Source: Dimorphilus gyrociliatus
Taxonomy: Eukaryota > Annelida > Polychaeta > Dinophilidae
Assembly: GCA_904063045.1 (NCBI GenBank)
Contig: CAJFCJ010000017.1
Span: forward strand, 372,001 to 436,000
DNA length: 64,000 bases
Direction of reading: 5' to 3'
Below the pieces are notes generated by a model. It did not search any database, was not told the DNA's origin, and worked only from the letters and a program-made list of their open reading frames with translations. A program made the translations under genes and the position numbers. Position 1 is the first letter of the stretch. The number at the start of each line of letters is the position of its first letter. Below, one piece after another: positions 46,903 to 57,630 of the stretch.

Positions 46903-47416
46903 CTATTTTCTTTTCAACTCCTTCACAATATCCATGATGGGGACTGTACCCTCCAAGTTAGGGTCAACAACTCGAATTAGTTCTTCGATATTTTCATCTT
47001 TCAGACGTTCGGCCATTGTTGTAAGGGAATGCTTTAAGTCGCCTGTGGAGATTACACCATCCCCTCTCTTATCAAAAATGCTCAGAGCGTCCTGTAGATC
47101 TTTCTCATTAGTCACGTATTTATTCGGGTCTGGTCCTATTATTTGAACGAGTTGCTGAACCGTAGCTTTTTGACCGATTTGATCCAAGCCCTTTTCGAGA
47201 TTCTTTAATTCCGATTCGCTTGGGTTTAAACCTACCGATCGGAGAACAATGGGTAATTCAGTTTTGTTTATTGCTCCATCGTTGTCGTAATCGAAGAGAG
47301 CATAGACCTGCTTTAGTTCCTCTGTTAATTCGGCTTGCGTAAGCTGTTACGTGATATAAAAGAGATTGGAAATGAGCAGAAGAGAGGAGAAAAACTGTCA
47401 AAAAACTTACAGTCAT
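46903..47416 (-). CDS. calmodulin-like EF-hand protein
   Basis: 148 aa, calmodulin-sized. Model: complement of 46903..47343 and 47411..47416; the first coding exon is just Met-Thr. The open frame upstream of that ATG has no Met, so the start is firm. EF-hand 1 loop is canonical, DYDNDGAINKTE (residues 20-31). EF-hand 3 loop DKRGDGVISTGD is nearly canonical, with Asp at position 12. Hands 2 and 4 (DQIGQKATVQQ, DPNLEGTVPIMD) are degenerate. The order LTQAELTEELKQVYALFD mirrors the start of calmodulin. It is too diverged to be calmodulin itself; a calcium sensor or a myosin/dynein light-chain-like partner is possible. Its stop codon is only 89 bp from the chitobiase start. Confidence 0.85.
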
Positions 47417-47612
47417 ACTTGGGCGTGATTCCTTAGACAAAGTATAAGCTTCTTTTATCAACCGGAACTATGCAGGTATTTTACTGCGCAGGTGCAAAAA
47501 AAAAATAACATACGTTAGACGGTAGATGGCGCGAAAAAGTTGTTGAATTCAAGCCCGGAGGGTAATTCGATTTCGAACACATCTGTCGGCCACCCGCATT
47601 TCGGCGAAAGGG
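47417..47612. promoter_or_regulatory. shared upstream region of the calmodulin-like and bHLH genes
   Basis: 196 bp between divergent starts, containing a CTCF/YY1-like core AGATGGCGC at 47524-47532. Confidence 0.45.
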
Positions 47613-47938
47613 ATGGACGAGACGAACGCCGCAAGGGAACTGGTCAACGCAAGAGAAAGGCAAAGAATGTACGAATTGAACAAGGCCTTGGACGCTCTTC
47701 GGCAGGTCATGCCTTATGATCACGGACCAACCGTGAAGAAGATGTCTAAAATGGCTACACTTTTACTCGCTAGAAACTATATATTACAAGTAAGTAGATA
47801 AATGAATTATTAATAATTCACTCTAAAAATAGATGATTCATGCACAAAAATAAACCATCGCAGTTACTGAAGACGCAATCTGAACTCAGGGGAGTTTTAT
47901 TCGACTTGTACAGAGAAGGGTTTTCGAAAGAAACATAA
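47613..47938 (+). CDS. short bHLH transcription factor (Olig/Beta3-like bHLH)
   Basis: Model: 47613..47789 and 47864..47938, giving 83 aa. Nearly the whole protein is a bHLH domain: basic region [20 protein letters not shown], helix 1, loop [15 protein letters not shown], helix 2 [18 protein letters not shown]. NARERxRMxxLN and K(M/L)[14 protein letters not shown] are the signature of the Olig/bHLHe22/23 group. There is no activation domain and only 24 residues after the intron. The intron inside helix 2 is phase 0. A neural role would fit the family. An upstream coding exon is not excluded, because the frame stays open 5' of the ATG, though without a start. Confidence 0.85.
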
Positions 47939-48233
47939 AACCAGCTTTATCTAACCGGTCATGCGTAAAAGAGGAACTGACGCCTTCTCTTATGGACCTT
48001 ATATTGAATTTCTTGTTTTCACTTAGCGTTATTGCCTCAGTTTACCTTTTCAAAAATAAAATAGCGCGATTTGTAAAATAGGCCTAACACCTAGTGCCTG
48101 TCTACAATAGTGCGCCATCTACATTTGACGTCATTTCGTCTACGCTGATTGGTCGGCGGCTTTCTAGGTCAATCGGGGTCAATAAATTCGCCTACCGTCC
48201 TCATTCCGCCGCTCGCTTTCAATCCGGCAGCAA

Positions 48234-49653
48234 ATGGAGAACGGCGAGACGAGAATCACATTAAATGTCCGTCCCTTCACGGGATCTGTATTTCAAATAG
48301 ACGCTGATATCTCAGATTCATTCGAAACTCTTAAAAAGACTATAGCTCGTAACGCAAAATTGTCTTCAAATCGTTTTCAATTGGTATATAACGATAGGTT
48401 AGTGTTCTACTTTTCTTATATATGAATACAAAGAACGTAGATTACTACTTTGTATGAGAAATTGAACTCAAGAAGGCCTGATAACAATTTTTTTATTCTA
48501 TTTCCGTTAGAATACTACAATCGGGTAGCGTGGCGGAAAACCGGTTGATAGACGGCTGTAACGTTTCCCTCGTGCCTAACGTTCAAAGTGGCCTGGTTTC
48601 AAATAAGAAAGAGGCGTCTACACAGGTGACACAGGCTCTGGAGAGTCTGTCCGATCAGCAGGTATGAGTTTTATCAACCGATACAGAAAAGTTATTAGCA
48701 GTGGGAGGCAAGTGGTTAAGGAGAATGAACGTGCGGCGCGCTGTGCAAAGGAATTTCACGTCGGCGCCTAGTCGCCTTTAGTTCTTAAGGAACATTGTTG
48801 TTTTGGGCACGTTTTATTTAAAAATCAAAAGGAATCATAAAATTGAAGAATATTATTGTTAATAGTAGATTTTCAGTATAAAAAAACAACTGTTCCGAGT
48901 TTTAAAACCGTGAAATATGCAGCGTGGCTGAAGTGGGTTATAGAGGGTTAATGCCCCCAGCGCCATTTCCACCTCCCTTTCCCCCCCCCTACCTACATCC
49001 CTTTCCAAATTGAAATACTTTTGGCACGTTTCTGTCTTTTTTTACAGATTAATGATTTCCTCGGAGGACGAGTTCCTTTAAACTTGCAATTGAAACTGGC
49101 TGGTCATGTTCTTCTCGTTCAGTTGCAGCTGTCAACTTCCTTATCGAAACGTAAACCTTCCAATGTTCGTACACCCACGGTGACTTTAAATACAGACGGG
49201 AGGACGGTTTGTCGGAAATTAAAAGAATTGTCTAGTCAAGCGTGTCGGAACTGCAGATCGTCGGCCGTTTTAGAGAGCGTCCGGTGCCATGGACGTGGTA
49301 TTTTCTCGGGGACATTCTCCGGCACCATTGCCCCATTGAAACACGCGGACAGCCGTAAGGTCGATACCATATTTCGGATTTTACAAGACGTTCTTTTCTC
49401 ATCATCGACCCTAAGACGTTGCGTCCGACGACACCGACGCCACAGACAAAGGAGTGGGACTGACCGGCAAGAGTCACGACCTAATTCGGCAGCTGAATTA
49501 GAGCGCCGTGCTGTTGAAAATTCCCAGACACGGAGCAAAATGGCTGAGTTACGTAACGCTCTCGAACAACGAAAGCAACGCCGCCGTGCTAGACGCGAAC
49601 GACAAGCGTCACCGTGGAAATCGAATGAAGGTTTCGAGACTGTTGTCGTATGA
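48234..49653 (+). CDS. MIDN: midnolin
   Basis: Midnolin captures nuclear proteins and delivers them to the proteasome without ubiquitination (shown for the mammalian protein). Model: 48234..48397, 48511..48661, 49048..49653, giving 306 aa. Residues 5-80 form a ubiquitin-like domain (ITLNVRPFTGSVFQIDADIS, NRFQLVYNDRILQSGSV, NRLIDGCNVSLVPNV). The INDFLGGRVPLNLQLKLAGH segment continues with VLLVQLQLS, the block following the UBL in human midnolin ([20 protein letters not shown] then MMFVQLQL). It then runs through a Cys-containing region, and ends in a basic coiled segment (LRNALEQRKQRRRARRERQ) typical of the C-terminal alpha-helix and nuclear localisation signal. It is shorter than human (468 aa), mainly in the linker. 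Confidence 0.9.
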
Positions 49654-50562
49654 ACACATTGAATTAATGTGAAAAAAAAGAGAACGCTTTATTTACGCTC
49701 AGGGAGACGTATTTATATACTCTTGTTTTAAAATTATCGTCTCTAATACAAAATTTACACGACAATTTATTTTTTGCCGATAAATGCGTACGGCTGTTAT
49801 GACTAATCTGTATTAATCATATCCAATGTTTTGATCCGTGTCGACATCTTTCGGAAGCGATCTATTCCGAAAGTATGCGCCAACGCCATCTATGGACAAG
49901 TTGGGAAAAATTCCTAACCATACTTCAAAACAGGTTAATCGCCGTTGCCCGCAAACTGTTTCGATTTTATCGTCGTATATGCTCGAGTTAAAATAATATT
50001 AATTGTTGAAAGATTTCACGCCTGTAGCGTCTTGTAGGTAGCTCTGGAGGTATTGTGACGTTGAAATATTGTATAAAAACCGACTCTTGGCAATTTGCGC
50101 TAGTTAAACATTTGCCGCCGGTGCGTTTTATCGACGATCTAGTAGTTTGGCTTGGAAAGAGGAAAAGCGAATAGCTGAAGGAAAAGTTATAAAAAATTTC
50201 AAGGAGTATATAAAGTAAGTAATAAAAACCTCTAGTAGGAACAGTAAGAGAGAGAGAAAGACAAAGGCAAGCAAGCAAGCAGAGAGACAAGGAGTAATAT
50301 CAAAAGAAAATAAAGAAATACATATAAAACTACATAACTTGGAAAGCTAAGAGAAATATGTCTGGCGATATTTAATCAAGGGGATCTTATTATAGGAAGG
50401 AGAATGAGAGCTTTTATATAGAGAATATCAATATGAACACATGACAGCTAATTCGAAATCGGACTCATTTCGATCGGTGCGCAGTCTTTATTTTGCAGTA
50501 GCGGCACTCGACCCCGCAGGCTTTTTGACGATCGATACGGAGACTATGCGACTCGCCTTGCA
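49654..50562. other. intergenic, upstream of the ERG-like channel
   Basis: Holds the midnolin 3' end and a CTCF-like core at 49884-49891. The last 110 bases before the channel ATG are open in its frame from 50452 (no ATG) and include two CAG acceptor-like sites (50492-50498 and 50511-50519), so an upstream exon is possible. Confidence 0.45.
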
Positions 50563-52392
50563 ATGACGAAGGGTGTTGAAAAAGCTACAAAGTTCATCAT
50601 ACTTCACTATTCACCATTCAAAGCCGTATGGGATTGGATTGTTCTACTATTAGTCGTTTATACGGCAGTGTTTACTCCTTATTTTGCCGCCTTCCTTCTA
50701 AATGAAGACGAGACTCGAATGAAACTTAATTCGGATTCTATAACTCGTAAAATCAATGCCGCCACGAAACAAGCCGATCCCCTAGTTATAATCGATTTGA
50801 TTGTCGATGTTATCTTTATCTCAGATATATTTATTAACTTCCGAACTACATTTGTTAGGGATGGTGAAGTTATATCGAATGCAAGAAAAATTGCTCTTAA
50901 CTACGCCAAGGGTTGGTTTATTATTGATGCAGCAGCGGCTATACCTTTCGATCTTTTACTGTTTGGCAGTGGAACCTCGGATACGATGACCATAACAGGC
51001 ATATTGAAAACAGTCAGACTAATCCGATTGCTGCGTGTCGTTAGGAAGATTGATCAGTATTTAGAATATGGAGCCGCGATGTTATTTCTTTTAATGGCTA
51101 CTTTTACCCTTATAGCACATTGGTTAGCTTGTATCTTTTACGCAATTGCTTTTTTTGAACAACCAACTTTGAATGCACCGATAGGCTGGCTTGATAGATT
51201 GCCAAACGTTTCATCTATTTCCAGTTCGTCAGACATCCGAACACGATATATAACGGCACTGTATTTTACTTTTACAAGTCTAACTTCTGTTGGCTTTGGT
51301 AATGTCGCTCCTAATACAAATGCAGAAAAGATATTCTCGGTGTTTGCCATGCTCTTGGGCTCGTTAATGAGTGCCGCTATCTTTGGTAATGTTTCTAGTA
51401 TTATGCTACGTCTATATCAAGGAACGGAGGAGTATCGTGAAATGAGGACATGCATTAAGGAATTTATCCATTTTCATCACATACCTAAAAAATTAGCAAA
51501 AAGGCTAATGGACGCTTATCAACACACTTGGACTTATACTAATGGTGTCGATATGAATAGCGTGCTAAAGAACTTCCCTGATTGTCTACAAGCCGATATT
51601 TGTTTGCATCTGAATCGAAACTTATTGAATAATTGTTCCGCGTTTGCCGACGCCTCGCCAGGATGTTTACGCGCTCTCTCGCTAAAGTTTAAATCAAGTC
51701 ATGCGCCAGCCGGCGATACTCTTATACATCCAGGTGATATTCTAGAGTCTATCTATTTCATTGCAAGGGGCTCCATAGAGATTCTTAAAGATCAGCAGGT
51801 AGTCGTTATCCTTGGAAAAGACGACATGTTTGGGGAAAACTTGACTGAAGAGATTACAATATCAAAATCGAACTTTTGCGTTAGAGCGTTAACGTACTGT
51901 GATCTCCATAAAATACGTCTGCAAGATTTAAGAGAAATTCTAAGGGTTTATCCAGAATTCGAAGGGAATTTCTTGAAAGACTTCCGCGTTACCTTTGATT
52001 TAACTCAGAACACTCCAGAGATTGAAGAGAAGAGATTTAAACCTATAGACGGAATAGTCGATAGAAAATCGGATACTGACGTTGATGCTACTCAACAAGT
52101 GGAAGACGACGAAGGAAACTGCAAAAAAGATAAAAGAAAACAGTCGGACGGACAAGAAACAGAAGCCGAAAGGGATAGTGAGGATGAAGAGGAATTAAAA
52201 GAAGATGAAGAAGGAAATAGAGAGAATTCTATACCAAAACCGTTATTGGCAATAGATGATCGCCTTAATTCACTTTCAGTTAGGATGAAGAGTTTGGAGC
52301 AGAATTTATTCTATACAGTTGACAACATTCTATATTTATTGGGAGAAGAACCCAGAATATCTTCCGACTATTCCATTGAGAGACAACAGTGA
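50563..52392 (+). CDS. ERG-type (Kv11/KCNH) voltage-gated K+ channel, intronless, without PAS domain
   Basis: 609 aa, single exon. Starts just before S1: [20 protein letters not shown] is nearly identical to the ERG start of S1, followed by [15 protein letters not shown]. The S4 sensor is [20 protein letters not shown]. The pore carries [15 protein letters not shown] (filter SVGFGN at about 242-247, as in ERG) and S6 [20 protein letters not shown]. Then come the C-linker and cyclic-nucleotide-binding homology domain ([20 protein letters not shown]-like block, [30 protein letters not shown]). The C-terminus is a charged, Glu/Lys-rich stretch with a short coiled coil ([16 protein letters not shown]). 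ERG channels normally have an N-terminal PAS domain, which is absent from this exon. It could be a PAS-less isoform-like gene (as ERG1b), a retrogene, or have an unseen 5' exon. Confidence 0.9.
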   Translation: MTKGVEKATKFIILHYSPFKAVWDWIVLLLVVYTAVFTPYFAAFLLNEDETRMKLNSDSITRKINAATKQADPLVIIDLIVDVIFISDIFINFRTTFVRDGEVISNARKIALNYAKGWFIIDAAAAIPFDLLLFGSGTSDTMTITGILKTVRLIRLLRVVRKIDQYLEYGAAMLFLLMATFTLIAHWLACIFYAIAFFEQPTLNAPIGWLDRLPNVSSISSSSDIRTRYITALYFTFTSLTSVGFGNVAPNTNAEKIFSVFAMLLGSLMSAAIFGNVSSIMLRLYQGTEEYREMRTCIKEFIHFHHIPKKLAKRLMDAYQHTWTYTNGVDMNSVLKNFPDCLQADICLHLNRNLLNNCSAFADASPGCLRALSLKFKSSHAPAGDTLIHPGDILESIYFIARGSIEILKDQQVVVILGKDDMFGENLTEEITISKSNFCVRALTYCDLHKIRLQDLREILRVYPEFEGNFLKDFRVTFDLTQNTPEIEEKRFKPIDGIVDRKSDTDVDATQQVEDDEGNCKKDKRKQSDGQETEAERDSEDEEELKEDEEGNRENSIPKPLLAIDDRLNSLSVRMKSLEQNLFYTVDNILYLLGEEPRISSDYSIERQQ

Positions 52393-52724
52393 AAAAAAAA
52401 GTTTTCTGATCTTCTAACCCTATAAAATTTCTCCTTTGTGCAATAGACAAGAATTTATAATTAAATTCTGTAAATATATAAACTTCGTTCTTAGAATTAG
52501 AATAGAAAGTAATAGTATTTATTTCCTGCATTTCCTTTATGAATATTCGAAAAGAACGACGGAAGAGGAGGAATAATTTGTTATCTTTTCGTATCTTTTA
52601 CTTATATTGTCATTTTTTCTTTTAATCACGTGTTAACTAGTTATCACGTGATATTACAATAAAGTTAAGAAATGTTTTCGTATTTGTGACTCAGTCAACG
52701 ACTTCCAACACTAAACATTGAAAT
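52393..52724. promoter_or_regulatory. spacer and promoter of the oxidoreductase gene with two CACGTG boxes
   Basis: TCACGTG at 52626-52632 and TCACGTGA at 52644-52651, 73-99 bases before the ATG. Confidence 0.45.
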
Positions 52725-54581
52725 ATGAGTAAAGGAGTAGTGACATGTTTGATAATTGGAGCTGGCCAGAGGGGATACGCTTATTCAGATTTCGCTCGTT
52801 TACATCCCGACAAATTGAAAATAGTTGGTATAGCAGACAAAAATGAACTCAGAAGGAATAGAGTTAAAGATGAGGCTAATATTTCGCAACAGTACACATT
52901 TACTGGTAATTGAGTTTATTCCTTTCTTTATGCAGTCCTGTTGGAATTAATTAGGCATATATTGTTTGTTTTTACACATTCATTTTCCCTCTTTATCTGT
53001 TAGATTGGAAAGATGCCGCAAAACTGGATAGGTTTGCTGATTGCGCAGTAATATCAACACAGGATAGAGAACATAAGGTTCAAGCAAACAGAAATTCATA
53101 TATTAGTATATATGTACAGTATATATACTTTAAACGGTTTGTTTCTTTACATAGGAACCAGCGATTGCTTTTGCCAGTAAGGGATATCATATATTATTGG
53201 AGAAACCGATGGCTGTATGCAAAATATGCGCGATTTTGATTAATAAAGCTCTGTCGTTTCTTTTTGTCTTATCCTATAGGTTACAGAGGCAGACTGCAAA
53301 GAGATAGTAAAAACTTGTAAAGAAAATAACATAAATTTAACCGTTTGTCACGTTATGCGCTATACACCGGAAGCTAGAAAGATCAAAGAACTAATATCAA
53401 ATGGAAGCATTGGTGAAGTAGTCAACATTCAGCTTATCGAACCTGTTGGCTCCTTTCATTTTAGTCATTCGTATGTTAGAGGAAATTGGAGAAGAGAAGA
53501 ATTGAGTTCTTGTTCCCTACTTGCAAAATCATGCCATGATATTGATTTAATAGTAGATTGGATGGAGGGAACGAAGTGCAAGGCCGTCTCGTCTTTTGGC
53601 TCCTTGAAGCATTTCCGAAAAGAGAATAAGGTAAAGTCTGTTTTATGTATAATAGTGCCTTTTTATCTTATTAAATAATTCCCCAGCCGGAAGGGGCGTC
53701 AGATAGATGCCTTAGTTGCCACTTGAAAAACAGCTGTCCCTATTCAGCAGTAGCCTATCTCGACGAAGTTAAATCATTCAATACGGGTTGGCCCGTCAGT
53801 GTTCTATCCGACAATCCCGACATTGAGAATATTACGGAAGCGTTGAAAACTGGTCCGTACGGTAGATGCGTCTACAGTTGCGATAACGACGTCGTCGATA
53901 ATCAAGTAGTTAATATGGAATTTGAGAATGGTTCTACAGCTTCCTTTACAATGGTAGCCTTTACTAAGAAAACTTGCGTAAGAGAAGTAAAGATTTTTGG
54001 AACAAAGGGAGAAATTCGTTGCGAATTCGATGAGAATTTAGTTAAACAAGCGGATTTTGTTTCAGGTCAAACATGTGAGAGCTTTATATTTTTCTTTTCT
54101 TTTTTTTTTCAATATTGATTAGCTTCATTGATTTAACAAAAAGGAAAAAAGTAACAACATTAGCAAAATGAATATTCCTGTTTATCCTTTTAATTTCTAT
54201 TTATATATTTATCCATTCTTATTCTATTACAGATTATATTTCCAGTTTTTATTTTTTTGCAGATTTCCACACATTTAAGAGGAATGGAGGAAATTATGGT
54301 AGATTATCTGGACACGGTGGTGCTGATTATCACACTATGAAGGCGTTTGTTGACGCAGTTGCGGTACGTTATTACATTTCCTTTTTCCCTTCAAAACTCT
54401 AACGATTTTAGTTTCTTTCTCATTTTTTTTATCTAACCCTACTGTTTTTTTTATTTTGCAGGAGAGAGACGAATCGAAAAATTTATCTGGGCCAGATCAA
54501 ACTTTACAGAGTCATTTACTGGTGTTTGCAGCTGAAAAGTCACGCTTGACGAAGACTACTGTGTATCCGCAATTAAATTGA
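52725..54581 (+). CDS. Gfo/Idh/MocA-family oxidoreductase
   Basis: NAD(P)-dependent sugar/polyol-type oxidoreductase, 424 aa. Model: 52725..52905, 53004..53077, 53155..53214, 53280..53630, 53687..54074, 54263..54363, 54462..54581. The Rossmann start is CLIIGAGQRGYAYSDFA (GxGxRG), with GIADKN at the end of the second strand. CAVISTQDREH and LLEKPMAVTEADC give the family EKP motif, whose Lys is catalytic. VCHVMRYTPEARKIKELI and the SCHDIDLIVDWM motif complete the active site. A Cys cluster (CLSCHLKNSCPYSA) recurs in a subset of these enzymes. The C-terminal domain includes GHGGADYHTMKAF. The substrate is not predictable. Cytosolic, as no targeting peptide is visible. Confidence 0.92.
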
Positions 54582-55660
54582 GTGCATGAACTTTTCCCTT
54601 CTGTCCCTATAGCATGTTTTCTTTGCTACGCTACCGTTCTCTGCTTTCAAACGTTCTACATACAAAAATAAATTAGAAATAGTAAAGGTCTAGCGTTCAA
54701 GTTATCAGAATCCATTAGGAAACCAAAATAGAATGTTTACGTAAGCGAAATTGCTCGAACCAACGATAAACGTTCATTTTATTAACGAATATAAACTTAT
54801 ACAAACAAATTTATTGAGTTTATAGCAAGAGTTTTCCAACGGCGTTTCTTTTTCAACGTTATATTGATTCGAATAAGGAGAGGAGTATTTTAAAACGTAA
54901 AAAAGGTTGGTCTATTTGTCTGTCTAGGGAAGATAATATTGCTGATGACAGTCCTAATCTTATTTACAATATACACCTTAAACATATAACCACTTTAGCA
55001 TGTATCATAATATATATATTCAGCATATATAGACAGTATATACTACATACGAGTGTGTGAAGTGAGTATATGTTAATAACGGCACGGATGTCCACTTCAG
55101 ATGTGTGTACTTAACGTGTATATTTATGATAGATTGAGCTTGTCACTCGATAGTTATTTTCCGCGAGAATCTCAAATAGACACTTACAGAAAGCGTCTCT
55201 AATAGAAAGAACATTTCTACAAGGTCCTTATCAAATTGGCCCTGGTTTAAAAGGGAAAGTAAAAGCTCGATAAGAATGTGATCGATCGTTGATAAAAATT
55301 AAATTAAAAGGGAAAATAGAAAAGAGGGAATAAGGAAACTATAGACTATAAAACCAAATGAGGGCATGGTTAATTTGACAAAAATCTTACTATCTTTTGT
55401 TATTTTTCGACTAATACTACTTTAAAGCTTAAAAGAAAATCTTTACGAAAGGGAAAAAAGCTGATATAAAAACGTATCATGACCTTTCCACCTCACCCCT
55501 TTCCGCCCTCTTTAGAAGTAGAAAGATCAAAGAGTAATCACGAACCAATACAGTATTGACCAATTGGCGACTGTTCGAAACCAATCGAAGTCCATTCATG
55601 AGCAAGTTTGAATAAAAGGGTTAAAAATTCTAAAGTGTCAAAGAGTAGAAGGCTTAAGTA

Positions 55661-55686
55661 AAGAGAGAGAGAGAGAGAGAGGAGAG
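55661..55686. repeat. (GA)n microsatellite
   Basis: About 10 GA units followed by GGAGAG. Confidence 0.85.
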
Positions 55687-56433
55687 AAGGGAGGGGAAAG
55701 ATTCTAAATGTTTAGAATGGATTTAACAGATTTTTCCCTGTCTTGACAAATATTGTCACGATATAAAGACGAATGTCAATTGGATATAGGGTGTCAAATG
55801 TGTTAACGCAGTCATACGGTCCCTTTGAAGCAGCGATTTTTAACAGCGGAAAGTGATAGCTCCGCTGTAACCATAGAACTAGGAGACGGTTGGATATCTC
55901 CCAATAACAGCTGGAGAGACACCCCATACCGTTTACTCATAAATCAAAAAAAGGGAAAAGATCAGTTTTCCAAACGAAAATCAAGATAATAGTTTTTATT
56001 ATGGTATTTTAAATCGGTTTACGAAAAGTTAAACCATATAGTCTGGTCAATCAACCTTTAAGGCTGCCGCCTTCGTTTTTTACTGATTATCAGCATTTCA
56101 TTTTGGAAAATAATGACGATTATGTTCGATAAACAGGTCGTTAATTTATATTCAGAGGAGAGCCTAAGGGCAGCAGTTCGATTGGCTGAAAAAAATCGTT
56201 TTGACACGTTCAAATTGAAAGAACAATAAGATAAATCATAAGAAAGAAAGAAAAACAGTTTGTTGATTTATACAGAACTGACGCTTTATTGGTCTGGATA
56301 ATTATTATTTCTTTCGGGTTAAATACAGCGAGAAAAGCCTTGTCTCTTCTGTATAATTATTAGTTTTCGTCTTGTTTGTCTTATTTTAGAAGAGCCTTAA
56401 GTAATATCATTGCATGCAAACGTCATATCTTTT

Positions 56434-56458
56434 ATCTCTCTCTCTCTCTCTCTCTCTG
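56434..56458. repeat. (CT)n microsatellite
   Basis: About 12 CT units between the two convergent genes. Confidence 0.9.
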
Positions 56459-56620
56459 TTGTTTTCCCTGTTTTTGTCTCTTTGTTTTTAGTCTTTTGTT
56501 CCCTTTCTTTTTTATTTTTTTTTAGTTTACCGTAGAGAATTCTGTTTAGTTAATTCATTGTTTTTAAAGTACATTTATAGCTGTTTGTCTTCTTACACAG
56601 AAATCCTTCTTTTGTTGAAT

Positions 56621-57393
56621 TCACGTGTCTAGCTGTAATAAAAAGCAGTCTATTGTATGTGTGACGTATTCTTGGCTTTCTAAACGAACGACTTTCGATT
56701 GTAATTTCCACTTTTTAAGTAAATACTTCAAGTAATCGGAAGAACTGGAATTGTAATAAAGTAATTACAAAACTGTAATACGTTATTTGTACTATACAAT
56801 GGGAGAAAAGTAGAAATTCCTTACCATCTACGTTGTTGGGAGCACCAGCATTCTGCTTTTGGATAAGAATTTAATAAAAGAGCTATAGTAAATAAAACGT
56901 CATCGAAATCTTCCTTTTCATAAAAGCAGTCTGACGCCAAAATTACATCGATCGTTCTTAAAACCGTCGTTAATTCCCTAGCCACTCTTCCCCAATTTAT
57001 ATCCAGGCAAATTGTGTTAAATCCAACTCCGTTTTTCTCTATACTCTTCGAACGGGACGAATTATTTGACGAGGACTTATCAGCTAAATAGACTAGTTTT
57101 GCCCCAATTTTCGCGCAAAGGATACCTGGTAAGCCTGTTCCAGCTCCTATCTATTACAACTTAAAAACATAGTCAGTATACTAAGATACTTTAAACTTAA
57201 CATTTACCTCCAACACTGTTTTATTACGAATAAAATCTCTTCTTTGCCAGATGTAGTTAGCTAGTACCGGCGCCGACGGCCAGACATAGTTTTCATAAGA
57301 ACCATCCATTTCCTCAAATATTTCAACGGAAGCTTTTACATCATTTTCATTACTTTCTTTATCGTTAAAGGAGAATATTTTTGCATTTTCCAT
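56621..57393 (-). CDS. METTL23: methyltransferase-like protein 23
   Basis: Seven-beta-strand SAM-dependent methyltransferase of the METTL21-23 group; mammalian METTL23 methylates histone H3 Arg17. Model: complement of 56621..56744, 56825..57150, 57208..57393, giving 211 aa (human 190). Family blocks: GSYENYVWPSAPVLANYIWQ (human YGMYVWPCAVVLAQYLW), SAM motif I TVLEIGAGTGLPGILCAKIGA (here split by intron 1 after VLE), NWGRV (motif II area), DVILASDCFYEKEDFDDVLF (human DIILASDVFFEPEDFEDIL), and KYLLKKWKLQSKVV in the last exon (human ALLYKWDMKCVHI). Without the third exon the protein would end abruptly at QQRRW. The GTAAGG donor and TTCCAG acceptor restore the C-terminus in phase. Confidence 0.92.
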
Positions 57394-57603
57394 GCTAATT
57401 TCCGAGATTATTTACTATATTATTCAAAACCAATTAAAAGAACTCTACGAAATTTTGCAATACATATTTGATAGCGCCATCTACATTAAGCGATTATAGG
57501 CCTGGAAAAGGAACAAAAGTACCCTTCTCATACATCTTTTTATCGAATATTATAATAAGTGTTGTGCAGTGTATACCAATCAAGGACTATTTAAAAAAAA
57601 AAA

Positions 57604-57630
57604 CAGAGAGAGAGAGAGATAGAGAGAGAG
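57604..57630. repeat. (GA)n microsatellite
   Basis: GA repeat with one T interruption. Confidence 0.85.

Larger units (their letters stand above)
54582..56620. other. 2 kb intergenic between two convergent genes
   Basis: No gene is supported. The oxidoreductase (+) and METTL23 (-) converge here, so it should hold both 3' ends. Contains a CAGTATATAC word near 55033, a (GA)n run at 55661-55686, and a (CT)n run at 56434-56458. Confidence 0.55.
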
